Assembly: GCA_015520395.1 (NCBI GenBank)
Contig: WAQG01000191.1
Span: 1 to 10,528, forward strand
Direction: 5' to 3'
DNA: 10,528 nt
DNA from: Candidatus Geoarchaeota archaeon
GTDB taxonomy: Archaea > Thermoproteota > Thermoprotei > Gearchaeales > WAQG01
Shown: positions 1 to 7,178 of the stretch, piece after piece
Numbering within the stretch: position 1 is the first letter of the stretch
Layout: every line of letters begins with the position of its first letter
Notes under the pieces: generated by a model
What the model was told of the DNA's origin: nothing
Databases searched by the model: none
The model's input: only the letters and a program-made list of their open reading frames with translations
Made by a program: the position numbers and the translations under genes

Positions 1-10
1 CATCATTGAG

Positions 11-751
11 ATGGAAAAGGCCGTAGTGGTGGAGAACCTATGGAAGGTTTTTGGAAAGAAGACTGCCCTCAGGGGCATTAGCTTTGAGGTGAGGAGGGGC
101 GAGGTCTTCGCCCTGATAGGGCCAAACGGGGCTGGCAAGACAACCACCCTAAGGATCCTCGCCACCCTCCTAACGCCCACCAGAGGCCGCGCCGCTGTGG
201 AGGGCTACGACGTGGTTAGGGATGCCGCGGAGGTTAGGAGGATCATAAGCTATCTCCCGGAGGAGGCTGGGGCCTATGAGAGGCTAACCGGGCACGAGTT
301 CCTCGAGTTCTTCGCCAACCTCATGGCTGAGGATGAAGGCAGTGTTGGCGAGATGGTTAAGAGGGGGGTCGAGATCGCGGGCCTTGGAAGCCGGATAGAC
401 GACAGAATAAAGGAGTATTCCAAGGGGATGAGGAGGAGGCTGCTGCTCGCAAGGGCCCTAATGTCAACCCCTAAGGTAGCCCTCCTCGACGAGCCGACCT
501 CGGGCCTCGACGTCTACCATGCGGTCCACGTGAGGAACGTTATAAAGGAGTTCTGCAGGAAGCATGGCATAACCGTGCTGCTCTCCAGCCACAACATGCT
601 TGAGGTCGAGTATATGAGCGACAGGATAGCATTCATAAACAAGGGGGTAATAGTGGCGGTTGGGACGGCCGAGGAGCTCAAGGCCAGGTACTCAGCCTCA
701 AACCTCGAGGAGGCATTCGTCAGGGCGGTGGAGACCTATGAGGAAGCTTAA
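11..751 (+). CDS. ABC exporter ATP-binding subunit (NatA/CcmA-type)
   Basis: Cytoplasmic nucleotide-binding subunit (246 aa) that would power the permease encoded immediately downstream. Seen: Walker A GPNGAGKTT at residues 37-45; P83-E84-E85 followed by YERLT, where the Q-loop Gln is replaced by Glu as is usual in this ABC-2 subgroup; a divergent signature YSKGMRRRL at 136-144 in place of LSGGQ; Walker B VALLDEP at 156-162 followed by the D-loop SGLD; and the H-loop SSHNM with H194. Length is normal for a stand-alone ATPase, and a C-terminal tail of about 25 residues (LKARYSASNLEEAF) resembles that of NatA/DrrA-like exporters. Only ten bases precede the ATG and the frame stays open through them, so a slightly longer N terminus cannot be excluded, although MEKAVVVENL is a typical beginning. 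The last 14 bases overlap the permease gene. The substrate cannot be read from the sequence; drug, ion, lipid or polysaccharide export are all possible. Confidence 0.95.
   Translation: MEKAVVVENLWKVFGKKTALRGISFEVRRGEVFALIGPNGAGKTTTLRILATLLTPTRGRAAVEGYDVVRDAAEVRRIISYLPEEAGAYERLTGHEFLEFFANLMAEDEGSVGEMVKRGVEIAGLGSRIDDRIKEYSKGMRRRLLLARALMSTPKVALLDEPTSGLDVYHAVHVRNVIKEFCRKHGITVLLSSHNMLEVEYMSDRIAFINKGVIVAVGTAEELKARYSASNLEEAFVRAVETYEEA
727..733 (+). promoter_or_regulatory. Ribosome binding site deciding the permease start
   Basis: GGTGGAG lies inside the 3' end of the ATPase gene, four bases before the ATG at 738. It is a good match to the archaeal anti-Shine-Dalgarno sequence and supports 738 rather than the ATG at 660, which would add 26 low-complexity Arg/Ser/Pro residues read out of frame through the ATPase gene. 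Confidence 0.7.
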
Positions 752-2036
752 GGCCATGGTCGTTAAGGAGCTCAAAGACCTCCTGAGAGACAGGACAACC
801 ATGATAAGCATAATCGTAATACCCCTAATCATGTTCCCCCTCATGGGGATGGCCTTCGCCGGCGCCCGCCAGGTGGCCCCACAAACCGTGACAGTCGCCG
901 TCCTAAACCTCGACGAGGGGCCCCTCGGTGGACAGCTCGTGGACTACCTTAGGAATGCCCCGCAGGTCAAGGTGGTCGAGCTCAATGAGACCGCGGAGGA
1001 CTACGGCCGCCTTGTTCTCAGGCTCCACTATGAGAGGGGGATCGACGAGCTGCTCGTCATACCCAGGAACTTCTCCAGGCTGGCTGGCAACCCATACTCC
1101 ACAGGCAGCCTCTATTACTATGCCTACGCAAGCCCTGGGGGAAGCTACTTCGCCACCAGCGCCGACCAGGTTGTCGAGTCGTATAAACGCCTGCTCATCC
1201 AGATGAGGATAAAGATGCTTAACGAGACCGCCGACCCGCCGACTGTCCTCACACCGTTCTACGTCAGCTACGTCTCCATGGTTGGGGAAAAACCCATACT
1301 CTCCCCACCAACAATAGTGAAGGCCATACTCGCCTCCCAGAAGTGGACGATACCGATAGCGACGATGATAGTTATAATGACCTCGATGCAGATAGTGGCG
1401 GCGGCTGTGGCCTCCGAGAAGGAGGCGAAGACCCTGGAGACCCTGCTCTCAACCCCAATCTCCAGGCTGAGCATACTGGGCGGGAAGGTCATAAGCTCAA
1501 TAGTGATAGCGATAGTCTCCGGGGCATCCTACATGGTGGGCTTCACGATATACATGAACATGGTGACCGGGCAGGCCATGGAGAGGGCGATACCCCCGGA
1601 GCTAGTCGGGGAGGTGAACTCCATACTCCTCGGGCCAAGGATGATGTTTGGGATGGGCGCCCTCATGGTCATGGCGCTTATAACCGCCATCGCGATAGCA
1701 GTCTCGCTCTCCGTCTACGCGGAGGACGTGAGGAGCGCCCAAGCCCTTGTATCATACATCTCCCTCCTGATATGGATCCCAGCAATGTTCGTTATGTCGG
1801 CGGACCCCGAGCTCCTCCCCCTAGGATACAGGCTGGCCCTTTACGCTGTTCCATTCACCCACGCCTTCGTCGGGGTAAACCGCATAATAGATGGAAACTA
1901 CACGGCGATAGCCATAGGCGTAGCCTACATGGCAGCCTTCTCTCTAGCCTTCATGTACATAGCAGCAAAAAGCTTCACAACCGAAAAGATACTGACCGTC
2001 AGGCTAAGGATATTCAGGAGAAGAAGAGCTGAATAA
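738..2036 (+). CDS. ABC-2 type exporter permease (NatB/YhaP-like)
   Basis: Integral membrane partner of the preceding ATPase, 432 aa. Seen: a basic amphipathic N terminus with KELKDLLRDR, typical of ABC-2 permeases; a first membrane helix at about residues 22-42; a large extracytoplasmic domain of roughly 160 residues; then a cluster of about five hydrophobic segments beginning near W203. After the second helix comes the family hallmark EKEAKTLETLLSTP (227-240) followed by ILGGK (246-250), the coupling element that contacts the ATPase. The C terminus is strongly basic (RIFRRRRAE). The layout of one helix, a large loop and then five helices is that of the ABC2_membrane_3 group, in which NatB exports sodium and other members export drugs or lipids. 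No residue indicates the cargo here. It is translationally coupled to the ATPase by a 14-base overlap. The next gene has its own promoter, so this pair is probably a separate operon. Confidence 0.92.
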   Translation: MRKLKAMVVKELKDLLRDRTTMISIIVIPLIMFPLMGMAFAGARQVAPQTVTVAVLNLDEGPLGGQLVDYLRNAPQVKVVELNETAEDYGRLVLRLHYERGIDELLVIPRNFSRLAGNPYSTGSLYYYAYASPGGSYFATSADQVVESYKRLLIQMRIKMLNETADPPTVLTPFYVSYVSMVGEKPILSPPTIVKAILASQKWTIPIATMIVIMTSMQIVAAAVASEKEAKTLETLLSTPISRLSILGGKVISSIVIAIVSGASYMVGFTIYMNMVTGQAMERAIPPELVGEVNSILLGPRMMFGMGALMVMALITAIAIAVSLSVYAEDVRSAQALVSYISLLIWIPAMFVMSADPELLPLGYRLALYAVPFTHAFVGVNRIIDGNYTAIAIGVAYMAAFSLAFMYIAAKSFTTEKILTVRLRIFRRRRAE

Positions 2037-2053
2037 GCCTTGCACACACGGTC

Positions 2054-2064
2054 AATATTTTTAA
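2054..2064 (+). promoter_or_regulatory. TATA box for the pilin-like operon, near-leaderless
   Basis: AATATTTTTAA in the 57-base gap after the ABC pair. Its centre is about 35 bases before the ATG at 2094. Archaeal transcription usually starts 24-28 bases after the TATA centre, which puts +1 near 2085 and leaves a leader of about 5-12 bases with no Shine-Dalgarno sequence. The T-run within it may also help terminate the upstream ABC transcript. Identified by eye, without experimental support. Confidence 0.55.
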
Positions 2065-2093
2065 CCTACAATCATCATATATCATACTGACCA

Positions 2094-2849
2094 ATGTACA
2101 TTAAAAAGCTCAGGGGGGTCGCGCCAGTAATCTCGACTATAGTCCTCCTAGCCGTCCTTATCACAGTCACATTAGCAGCCCTCTACTACGTTGGAGCCAT
2201 CACGATGCGTAGCCAGGCCGCTGGAGAGGCAAAGATGGCAAAGGGGAGCTTTATCGCCCTCGCCGAACAGATTGAGCGAATGAAGGGGTCTCAAGACTCG
2301 ACTTATAAGGCTGTTCTTTCAACAAGGTTTGGCGTGCCTAATATAATGGATGGGGAGCGCCTAACTATCCGCCTGGATAGCAATGTTCTTAGGTTTGATC
2401 AGTACACTCTATGGTACCAGGTGCCTTTAACGTTTTTTGGTGAGGAGCCTGAGGAGCTGCTTGGCACATCAAGCCTTATTATCGAAGACGGGCCAATACC
2501 GCATGTCCGTACCTTTATGGCAGGCGACTATTGGGTGGTTGAATTAGAGACGTCAAGGGTTAGAGTGACGTACCTGTATACGGAGGAAACTCCGTCAGGT
2601 TCCAGAGAAGTTTACTCACTCGATGTGATAGTTCTTCATAAGGGAGTAGTTGAGGGCACATCCGGCTCATCAACTATGCACGTGATCTTAAGGACAACGA
2701 ATGTAGAGTACATGACGCTTTCAGACATCTCAAGGATAGTTGTAAGGACTCCCTCAGCGCGCAGCCGGGTCGATCTTGACACGCCCAACATAGTGGTCGT
2801 CACAATTTACCACATAACTATTGATATAAGAGGGGGGATAGGTGGCTAG
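2094..2849 (+). CDS. Archaeal type IV pilin-like protein, canonical class III signal
   Basis: 251 aa, first gene of the operon. Seen: a short basic leader with KKLRG (residues 4-8), then VAPVISTIVLLAVLITVTLA (9-28), a near-perfect archaeal pilin N terminus of the Pilin_N type (consensus like RG/AVSPVI). Cleavage by the archaeal prepilin peptidase (PibD/EppA family) would fall between G8 and V9, leaving the hydrophobic helix at about 9-31 as the filament core or membrane anchor. An amphipathic stretch follows (RSQAAGEAKMAKGSFIALAEQIERMKG), then a Thr/Val/Tyr-rich, probably beta-strand domain to the C-terminal GGIGG. No cysteines. No in-frame start lies close upstream, and the ATG sits just downstream of the predicted transcription start. 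It overlaps the next gene by 8 bases. It is longer than most major pilins, so it may be a minor or adhesive pilin. The pilin class is well supported; its role is inferred. Confidence 0.85.
   Translation: MYIKKLRGVAPVISTIVLLAVLITVTLAALYYVGAITMRSQAAGEAKMAKGSFIALAEQIERMKGSQDSTYKAVLSTRFGVPNIMDGERLTIRLDSNVLRFDQYTLWYQVPLTFFGEEPEELLGTSSLIIEDGPIPHVRTFMAGDYWVVELETSRVRVTYLYTEETPSGSREVYSLDVIVLHKGVVEGTSGSSTMHVILRTTNVEYMTLSDISRIVVRTPSARSRVDLDTPNIVVVTIYHITIDIRGGIGG
2831..2838 (+). promoter_or_regulatory. Purine-rich ribosome binding site before a GTG start
   Basis: AGGGGGGA ends three bases before the GTG at 2842, inside the end of the preceding gene. It supports reinitiation at 2842, which overlaps the previous stop by 8 bases. 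Confidence 0.5.
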
Positions 2850-3393
2850 CCCGACGATTGTACATGCAATACTGACAGCAGCCCTTGTAATCCTTCTAGG
2901 CTACGCTGGCGTGATAGCCATTCTAAACCTGACAACAAGCAATGAACTCCTGATCAAGGAGGAGGCGCAATCCATAGCAAACTACGTTGCCGTCATAATT
3001 TCCGATTTAAGGGGGGTTGTAAGATACGCGAAGTTAAACACTCTTGTGATCAGACTAGTTAAAATGCCTGTTCCAAGCGAGCTGAAACAGACATATACCC
3101 TACAACTTGTAAACGACGAGGACGGCGTCCTTTCCGTCGTGGTAACGCCCGTTGAGAAACCTGAGGAGAGATATGGTGTAAAGGTGGCTGGCGAGATCTA
3201 TACGCTGGATTATGCCCTGAATAATGACATAATCTCTGAGGCAACGGCAAACAGAATATATAACTCACTCTCGGATTATGGGTTAAGGTTGACGAACCAG
3301 GCTCTCTCCTCTCAAACTCTCTATCTGTGGATGTATAGAGCCCTGGAAGATGGAAATGAGGTAATTGTCGTTGGCTGGGGTGTGAGGACGTGA
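2842..3393 (+). CDS. Single-helix pseudopilin-like protein, 183 aa
   Basis: GTG start. One hydrophobic helix at about residues 9-28 (AILTAALVILLGYAGVIAIL) is followed by an acidic/basic helical stretch (LLIKEEAQSIANYVAVIISD) and a small, probably beta domain. The layout, with a charged helix running into 'VIRLVKMPVPSELKQTYTLQ', resembles small pilin-like proteins common in archaeal genomes, where a Pro-containing turn precedes a Tyr-initiated strand. There is no Lys/Arg-Gly/Ala cleavage box ahead of the helix, only MASPTIVH, so processing by prepilin peptidase is doubtful. The protein may stay as an N-in, C-out membrane anchor. The MAS start plus helix faintly recalls archaellum stator proteins ArlF/ArlG, but the downstream domain does not obviously match. 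No cysteines. It shares GTGA with the next gene. No enzymatic motif seen; function unassigned. Confidence 0.75.
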   Translation: MASPTIVHAILTAALVILLGYAGVIAILNLTTSNELLIKEEAQSIANYVAVIISDLRGVVRYAKLNTLVIRLVKMPVPSELKQTYTLQLVNDEDGVLSVVVTPVEKPEERYGVKVAGEIYTLDYALNNDIISEATANRIYNSLSDYGLRLTNQALSSQTLYLWMYRALEDGNEVIVVGWGVRT

Positions 3394-4511
3394 AGGAGGC
3401 GATAGAATATGTCGTGGTCTTTTCGGCTGCCATAGTTCTCATCGTCTACATGGTTCTTCAAGGGCACACAACGATCCTTATAGCTTCCGATACAATCAAG
3501 CAGGATCGCTTAAGGCAGGAGGCCGAGGTTCTAATGGATTCACTGATTATGAGTAATGGTCACCCCTCCAATTGGGGCTCCCTGGATCTTACATGGTCTG
3601 GAAATAGAATTGTGGATTTTGAAAGAATACCTCCTGAGAAATTTGGCTTGGCGCTTCAAGGCTCCCGCACACTCTACACGCTCTCGCCAGCAAAGGTGAA
3701 TATGCTTGTTAATGGCTGGCTAAGCTGGGAGGATGTCTTAAGGACGCTGGGCGTCGGGAGGCTTGTCAGGCTCTCCCTGAAGCCGCTTATAAGGGGTGAT
3801 ATTGAGTATATAGGCTCTGCAAGCTATAGGATCTCCTTATTAACCTGGGATGGAAAGCCGCTTGCAGGGGCGTATGTCAGGGGCATCCTGATATATATTG
3901 TGAGAGGCGGCTCAACAGCCGAATTAAGGCTCTACGAGACCGAGGCTGAGGCTGGGGTAGATGGGACAACAAATTTAAGTTTTAGTGTGCCATCCAACGA
4001 GATCGGCTACCTTGAGGAAACGGGGGTTCTTAACGTCTATGTGAGCTATGGCCTGCTTGCCAACATGCTCAGATATGTTCATAACGGTGAGAGGTATATA
4101 GCTGGGGAGATAGTGGAGGACGTTCTCCTACTATATATGTCAGGGGAGGACTCAGGCGCGAGGCATGTTTCAGATGAAATAATAGTTTACACCCCGAGCG
4201 GAGCTTCGAGAGTAGTTTGGGACACAACGCAGGGTGAGAACAACAACATTATAAATAAGGGCAGTAAAAATGTCCTTCCGATAGAGCTTGACGGTCTCGG
4301 CCCTTCAGCAATATTCGTGGCAGGTGGTGTGAAGTTCAGGGGCAACTGGTACACATTTGTTGTCTATACCCCGTTTGACCTCACTCGCCCTGGTGAGCCC
4401 GCGGAATTTGAGATAGGAAGCACCCGAGGAGCCGAAAATGTCTTCACCACCTCAAGGATGGTGACCATTTCAGGCCTCACATACATTATGGAGCTATCGA
4501 TGGGGGCGTAA
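3390..4511 (+). CDS. Pilin-like protein with inserted beta-sandwich domain, 373 aa
   Basis: GTG start overlapping the previous stop as GTGA, with GGGGTG at 3377-3382 as a plausible ribosome binding site. Seen: MKEAIEY then a hydrophobic helix to about residue 23; a charged amphipathic helix (DTIKQDRLRQEAEVLMDSLI, 34-53); then G57-HPSNW, FGLA (85-88), LSPAKV (98-103) and a helix ending LG (120-121). This order of GxPxNW, xGLA, LxPxKV and a short helix ending in LG is one I associate with an uncharacterised group of archaeal pilin-like proteins; that is from memory and has not been searched. Residues of about 145-230 contain TWDGKPLAGAYVRG and DGTTNLSFSVP, the signature of a carboxypeptidase-regulatory or Ig-like beta sandwich. 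The C-terminal 120 residues are beta-rich and hydrophobic. The leader has K2 but no Gly/Ala box, so cleavage is uncertain. No cysteines. Confidence 0.75.
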   Translation: MKEAIEYVVVFSAAIVLIVYMVLQGHTTILIASDTIKQDRLRQEAEVLMDSLIMSNGHPSNWGSLDLTWSGNRIVDFERIPPEKFGLALQGSRTLYTLSPAKVNMLVNGWLSWEDVLRTLGVGRLVRLSLKPLIRGDIEYIGSASYRISLLTWDGKPLAGAYVRGILIYIVRGGSTAELRLYETEAEAGVDGTTNLSFSVPSNEIGYLEETGVLNVYVSYGLLANMLRYVHNGERYIAGEIVEDVLLLYMSGEDSGARHVSDEIIVYTPSGASRVVWDTTQGENNNIINKGSKNVLPIELDGLGPSAIFVAGGVKFRGNWYTFVVYTPFDLTRPGEPAEFEIGSTRGAENVFTTSRMVTISGLTYIMELSMGA

Positions 4512-4515
4512 CACT

Positions 4516-4980
4516 TTGAGGGGCCAGGCTAGAGCGATAGAGTTCGTCCTGGCTACGGCCCTTGTGGTGACCCTTATTCTCGCTTATGAATACTTTGCTA
4601 CGCCTCTCCTATACAGTCCCGGTGCCGAGCCTTACGATCTCGAAAATATGGCCGGAGACATCCTTGACAGGCTTCAGGAGAATCCAGGGCTATCCGATAT
4701 CCTGAACCAGCTATATTGGGGTGACAGAGACTGGGCTCAAGACCAGCTTGTAAAAACCCTTAGCACATTGCTGCCCGCAGGGGTGGGGGCCACGATGACC
4801 ATAAGCCGCTATGTCGAAGACCCTGTGACAGGCAACAAATACTTCACCGACACCATAGTCATAGAGGTGGGCAGCCCGCCGCCAGACAGGGATGTTGAGA
4901 AGGGTTCGGCCAAAGCGATATACACGGGGCGGGGCCTCAACATATATCTGCTTGTTCTAACACTTTATAGGACGGTATGA
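4516..4980 (+). CDS. Small RGQ-type pilin-like protein, 154 aa
   Basis: TTG start four bases after the preceding stop, with a GGGGG run at 4502-4506 upstream; starting later would remove the signal. Seen: MRGQARAIEF (1-10) leading into a hydrophobic helix to about residue 27. Archaeal class III signals often read RGQ-x-x-x-E with cleavage between Gly and Gln. Here the Glu (E9) falls at +6 instead of +5 and R6 intrudes, so the signal is plausible but imperfect. The rest follows a pattern I know from archaeal pseudopilins: a helix MAGDILDRLQENPGLSDIL (45-63), a second helix containing the QLVKTLSTL stretch, then LPAGVGATMTI (86-96) and a C-terminal strand region. No cysteines. It shares ATGA with the giant gene downstream. 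Likely a minor pilin; its role is inferred. Confidence 0.78.
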   Translation: MRGQARAIEFVLATALVVTLILAYEYFATPLLYSPGAEPYDLENMAGDILDRLQENPGLSDILNQLYWGDRDWAQDQLVKTLSTLLPAGVGATMTISRYVEDPVTGNKYFTDTIVIEVGSPPPDRDVEKGSAKAIYTGRGLNIYLLVLTLYRTV

Positions 4981-7178
4981 ACATGAGGAATGGGAGGGGG
5001 CAGTTCCTCATAATAGCTGTGCTCATAGTAGCGGTAGTTCTAATAACGACCCTGATAATATCCTACTCCTTTGGAACCACCTACAGGAGGATGAGGGCAG
5101 AATCAGCCAGACATATGGTTGCAAACGTGGCTGAGGATCTTAAAAGGGTCGCCTTAGAGGATCTCGCAATGGCGACACAGCATTACTCAGAGACCGGCGA
5201 CATAGACTCAAGCAGGCTCTGGGCCATCAACAACCTGACATTCTGGCTTGACGCAACACTGCTCGTCCACTCCAGCAAGGGACTAAGCCTAAGCATAGGA
5301 GTCTACGAGGAGAGGGTCATACATGATAACGTACTTGGAGATCTAAGGGTGCCAGTTGCGCGGACCCCGGCCGAGGCGTACGAGGGGAAATCGTGGGTAA
5401 AGATGTGGTGGTACTCTCGTAGAGCCATCTCTCTCATATACATCGAGGCCATAATAGGGTCTTCAACGCTAGGCTTAGGCCCAGTCTACAGTGAAGGCTT
5501 CTACATGCTTAACGTGACGGCAAGTAAACCCGAGGATCTCGGAGGAGACTACTACTTAATAAAGCTACAGGCATTTAAAGAGGACATGTCACCAGCATTG
5601 CTCGCAGTTGAGAATATAACCGTCATCTATTTCCACTCAACCCTCATGGATTGGGTTGAAGCGCCCCGCGAAAGGATGGAGCTTGCGGATTATGGGGGTG
5701 GATCCTATGATTTAACCGTCTATATGCCCTCGGCTTATAAGATTAGAAACCCGAATGGCGACGTGATAGTACCCATCCTTCTCGAGGTGGCAGATTCAAG
5801 GGGGGTTTACGTCGAGCTCTTCCCCTCATACAACAGGATAGAGGCAGTGATAGAAAAGGATTCAAGGATAAGAACAAACCTCAACTATGAAATATATGTG
5901 GTTGAGACCCTTAGGGATGGGAGGCTCAACTTCAACCTTAAGTGGTTTGAGGGAGAGCGGATACCTCCGCTTCCCCCGATCCCCGTGAAGCAGTACAGGG
6001 TGAATGTGACAAGAGGGGGCGTGAACTCGCCTGCAACTTTAACCCCATTCCAGGTTGAGAAGTGGCATAAAATAGGGACAAAGTATGAATGGCCATACCT
6101 AGAGTTTCCAAGCTACAGGGGGAGACTAGAAGCGAGCCACAAGATAGTCTTCCTACTGTTCTTTAATAGGACTAATGTCAGGAGACAGAAGGTCGTATAC
6201 TGGTGGGACTACGATGCCGACGCCATACCGATACCCTGGAGCGTGAAGTTCAGGTGGGATGAGACCGGCTATGCTGAGCTCGACAATGATGCGATTAGGG
6301 TAAGGCTGGTCGCCGACCAGAAGCTCAGCTACTGGGTCGACTACTCGATAATCATCTACTACAAGAAATATCACGCCGAGTTTGGGCTGCTGGGCTACAG
6401 CTACTACTACATGAGCCCAAGGGAGATATGGCTCCCCGAGTGGCTACCCTCGGGCGACCCCTCAAACAGGATGGGCTGGAGGGCCCTCGTGGGCCCTGTG
6501 AGGGCCCTAATAATAAGAAGTTCAACGAAGACTTACAGCCCACCCAGACATGCGACAAGATATAAGGACCTCAGTCACAATGACATAATTATAATCCCAT
6601 ACGCCACAAACTACATAATATACAGGAGTTGGATAAAGTGGCTCCGCACATTCAGGTTTAACAGGTACCTCACACCGCTCACCATAATAAGTGGATCGAG
6701 CAGCGACCAGCGATGCCCTTGCAGGCTCAGGTACTGGGCCTTCCAGACTTCTAGGGGCAATGTGGTCAGGGGATCGTACCCTAACAGGTACTGGAGTGGT
6801 TACCACTATTATATAGGCGGGGTCGGGTACTGGTTTGTTCAGTATAGGGAAAGGGTTAGTAGGTATCCTGATGTAAGTTTTGGGGCTATCTGGGATAACT
6901 ACTTGAAAGACATGTTTTCAAACTATAGGCGCCGCTACCGCTACGATCATACCCTCTGGGTCTGGACGTCCGCCGACTATGCTAGGAGGGTTATAGAGCT
7001 CGACATATGGTTTGAATGGTATAGGACGGGAAGGGTGTATAAAGGTCAGAGTAACTGGTATTGGTTCGCACTCTTCGCTGGGGATGGCGGCTCCAGGAAT
7101 GTGGGTTATAGGTCTATAGCTTGGCACGCCCCCATGTTCTGGTACCCGCCCAGCGTGGTAGAGGTGTGGGCGCTTTGA
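4977..7178 (+). CDS. Giant pilin-like surface protein, Trp/Tyr/Arg-rich
   Basis: 733 aa, far larger than ordinary pilins. Seen: leader MNMRNGRGQ with probable prepilin cleavage between G8 and Q9, then a hydrophobic helix (10-31), then an amphipathic helix (RRMRAESARHMVANVAEDLK). Residues of about 75-350 form a mixed domain with scattered N-x-S/T sequons. From about residue 363 to the end (371 residues) I count about 25 Trp, 40 Tyr and 38 Arg, more than a quarter of all residues; Trp in soluble proteins is normally 1-2 percent. The only two cysteines form CPC (580-582). There is no catalytic signature I recognise. Codons in this part are ordinary for the window (AGG, ATA, CTC), so it is a real frame. 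ATG at 4977 is fused to the previous stop; a second ATG at 4983 is equally usable and keeps the signal. Possible roles: tip adhesin for glycans or mineral surfaces, or a structural scaffold. None is proven. Confidence 0.82.
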   Translation: MNMRNGRGQFLIIAVLIVAVVLITTLIISYSFGTTYRRMRAESARHMVANVAEDLKRVALEDLAMATQHYSETGDIDSSRLWAINNLTFWLDATLLVHSSKGLSLSIGVYEERVIHDNVLGDLRVPVARTPAEAYEGKSWVKMWWYSRRAISLIYIEAIIGSSTLGLGPVYSEGFYMLNVTASKPEDLGGDYYLIKLQAFKEDMSPALLAVENITVIYFHSTLMDWVEAPRERMELADYGGGSYDLTVYMPSAYKIRNPNGDVIVPILLEVADSRGVYVELFPSYNRIEAVIEKDSRIRTNLNYEIYVVETLRDGRLNFNLKWFEGERIPPLPPIPVKQYRVNVTRGGVNSPATLTPFQVEKWHKIGTKYEWPYLEFPSYRGRLEASHKIVFLLFFNRTNVRRQKVVYWWDYDADAIPIPWSVKFRWDETGYAELDNDAIRVRLVADQKLSYWVDYSIIIYYKKYHAEFGLLGYSYYYMSPREIWLPEWLPSGDPSNRMGWRALVGPVRALIIRSSTKTYSPPRHATRYKDLSHNDIIIIPYATNYIIYRSWIKWLRTFRFNRYLTPLTIISGSSSDQRCPCRLRYWAFQTSRGNVVRGSYPNRYWSGYHYYIGGVGYWFVQYRERVSRYPDVSFGAIWDNYLKDMFSNYRRRYRYDHTLWVWTSADYARRVIELDIWFEWYRTGRVYKGQSNWYWFALFAGDGGSRNVGYRSIAWHAPMFWYPPSVVEVWAL
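7161..7166 (+). promoter_or_regulatory. Ribosome binding site choosing the TTG start at 7175
   Basis: GAGGTG, a strong match to the anti-Shine-Dalgarno, ends eight bases before TTG at 7175. It favours TTG over GTG at 7166 (which lies within it) and over ATG at 7121, which would put a charged 18-residue extension before the signal peptide. Confidence 0.65.

Noticed and set aside
660..737. An upstream ATG at 660 that would add 26 residues to the ABC permease.
   Set aside because: The extension reads an Arg/Ser/Pro-rich out-of-frame shadow of the ATPase gene. The ATG at 738 has a good ribosome binding site (727-733) and gives the usual basic N terminus of ABC-2 permeases.
928..2032. Additional + strand open frames inside the permease gene (928-1206 and 1343-2032).
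   Set aside because: They are alternative-frame shadows of a GC-rich real gene. Their products are His/Arg/Ser/Gly-rich with no membrane or domain pattern and no convincing start.
2057..2062. T-run after the ABC operon as a stand-alone terminator.
   Set aside because: It is only six bases with one interruption and coincides with the TATA box of the next operon, so a separate terminator cannot be claimed.
2842..3393. Assignment of the 183-aa protein as archaellum stator ArlG/ArlF.
   Set aside because: Only the MAS-plus-helix beginning is similar. The following domain does not show the expected pattern and no archaellin, ArlH, ArlI or ArlJ is nearby.
6153..7127. Several minus-strand open frames opposite the Trp/Tyr-rich region, and others at 1268-1492, 3059-3442, 8103-8330 and 8418-8615.
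   Set aside because: All lie opposite well-supported genes, lack starts with ribosome binding sites and give composition-driven sequences without domains.
7121..7174. ATG at 7121 as the start of the stalk protein.
   Set aside because: It would place 18 residues from the wrong frame of the preceding gene before an otherwise textbook signal peptide. TTG at 7175 has GAGGTG upstream and forms a TTGA junction like its neighbours.
6063..7178. Possibility that the Trp/Tyr/Arg-rich region is a frameshifted reading of another protein.
   Set aside because: The frame is open for over 1 kb, codons match the preferred ones elsewhere (AGG, ATA, CTC, TAC), it ends in a TTGA fusion with the next gene, and the other frames give no better protein.
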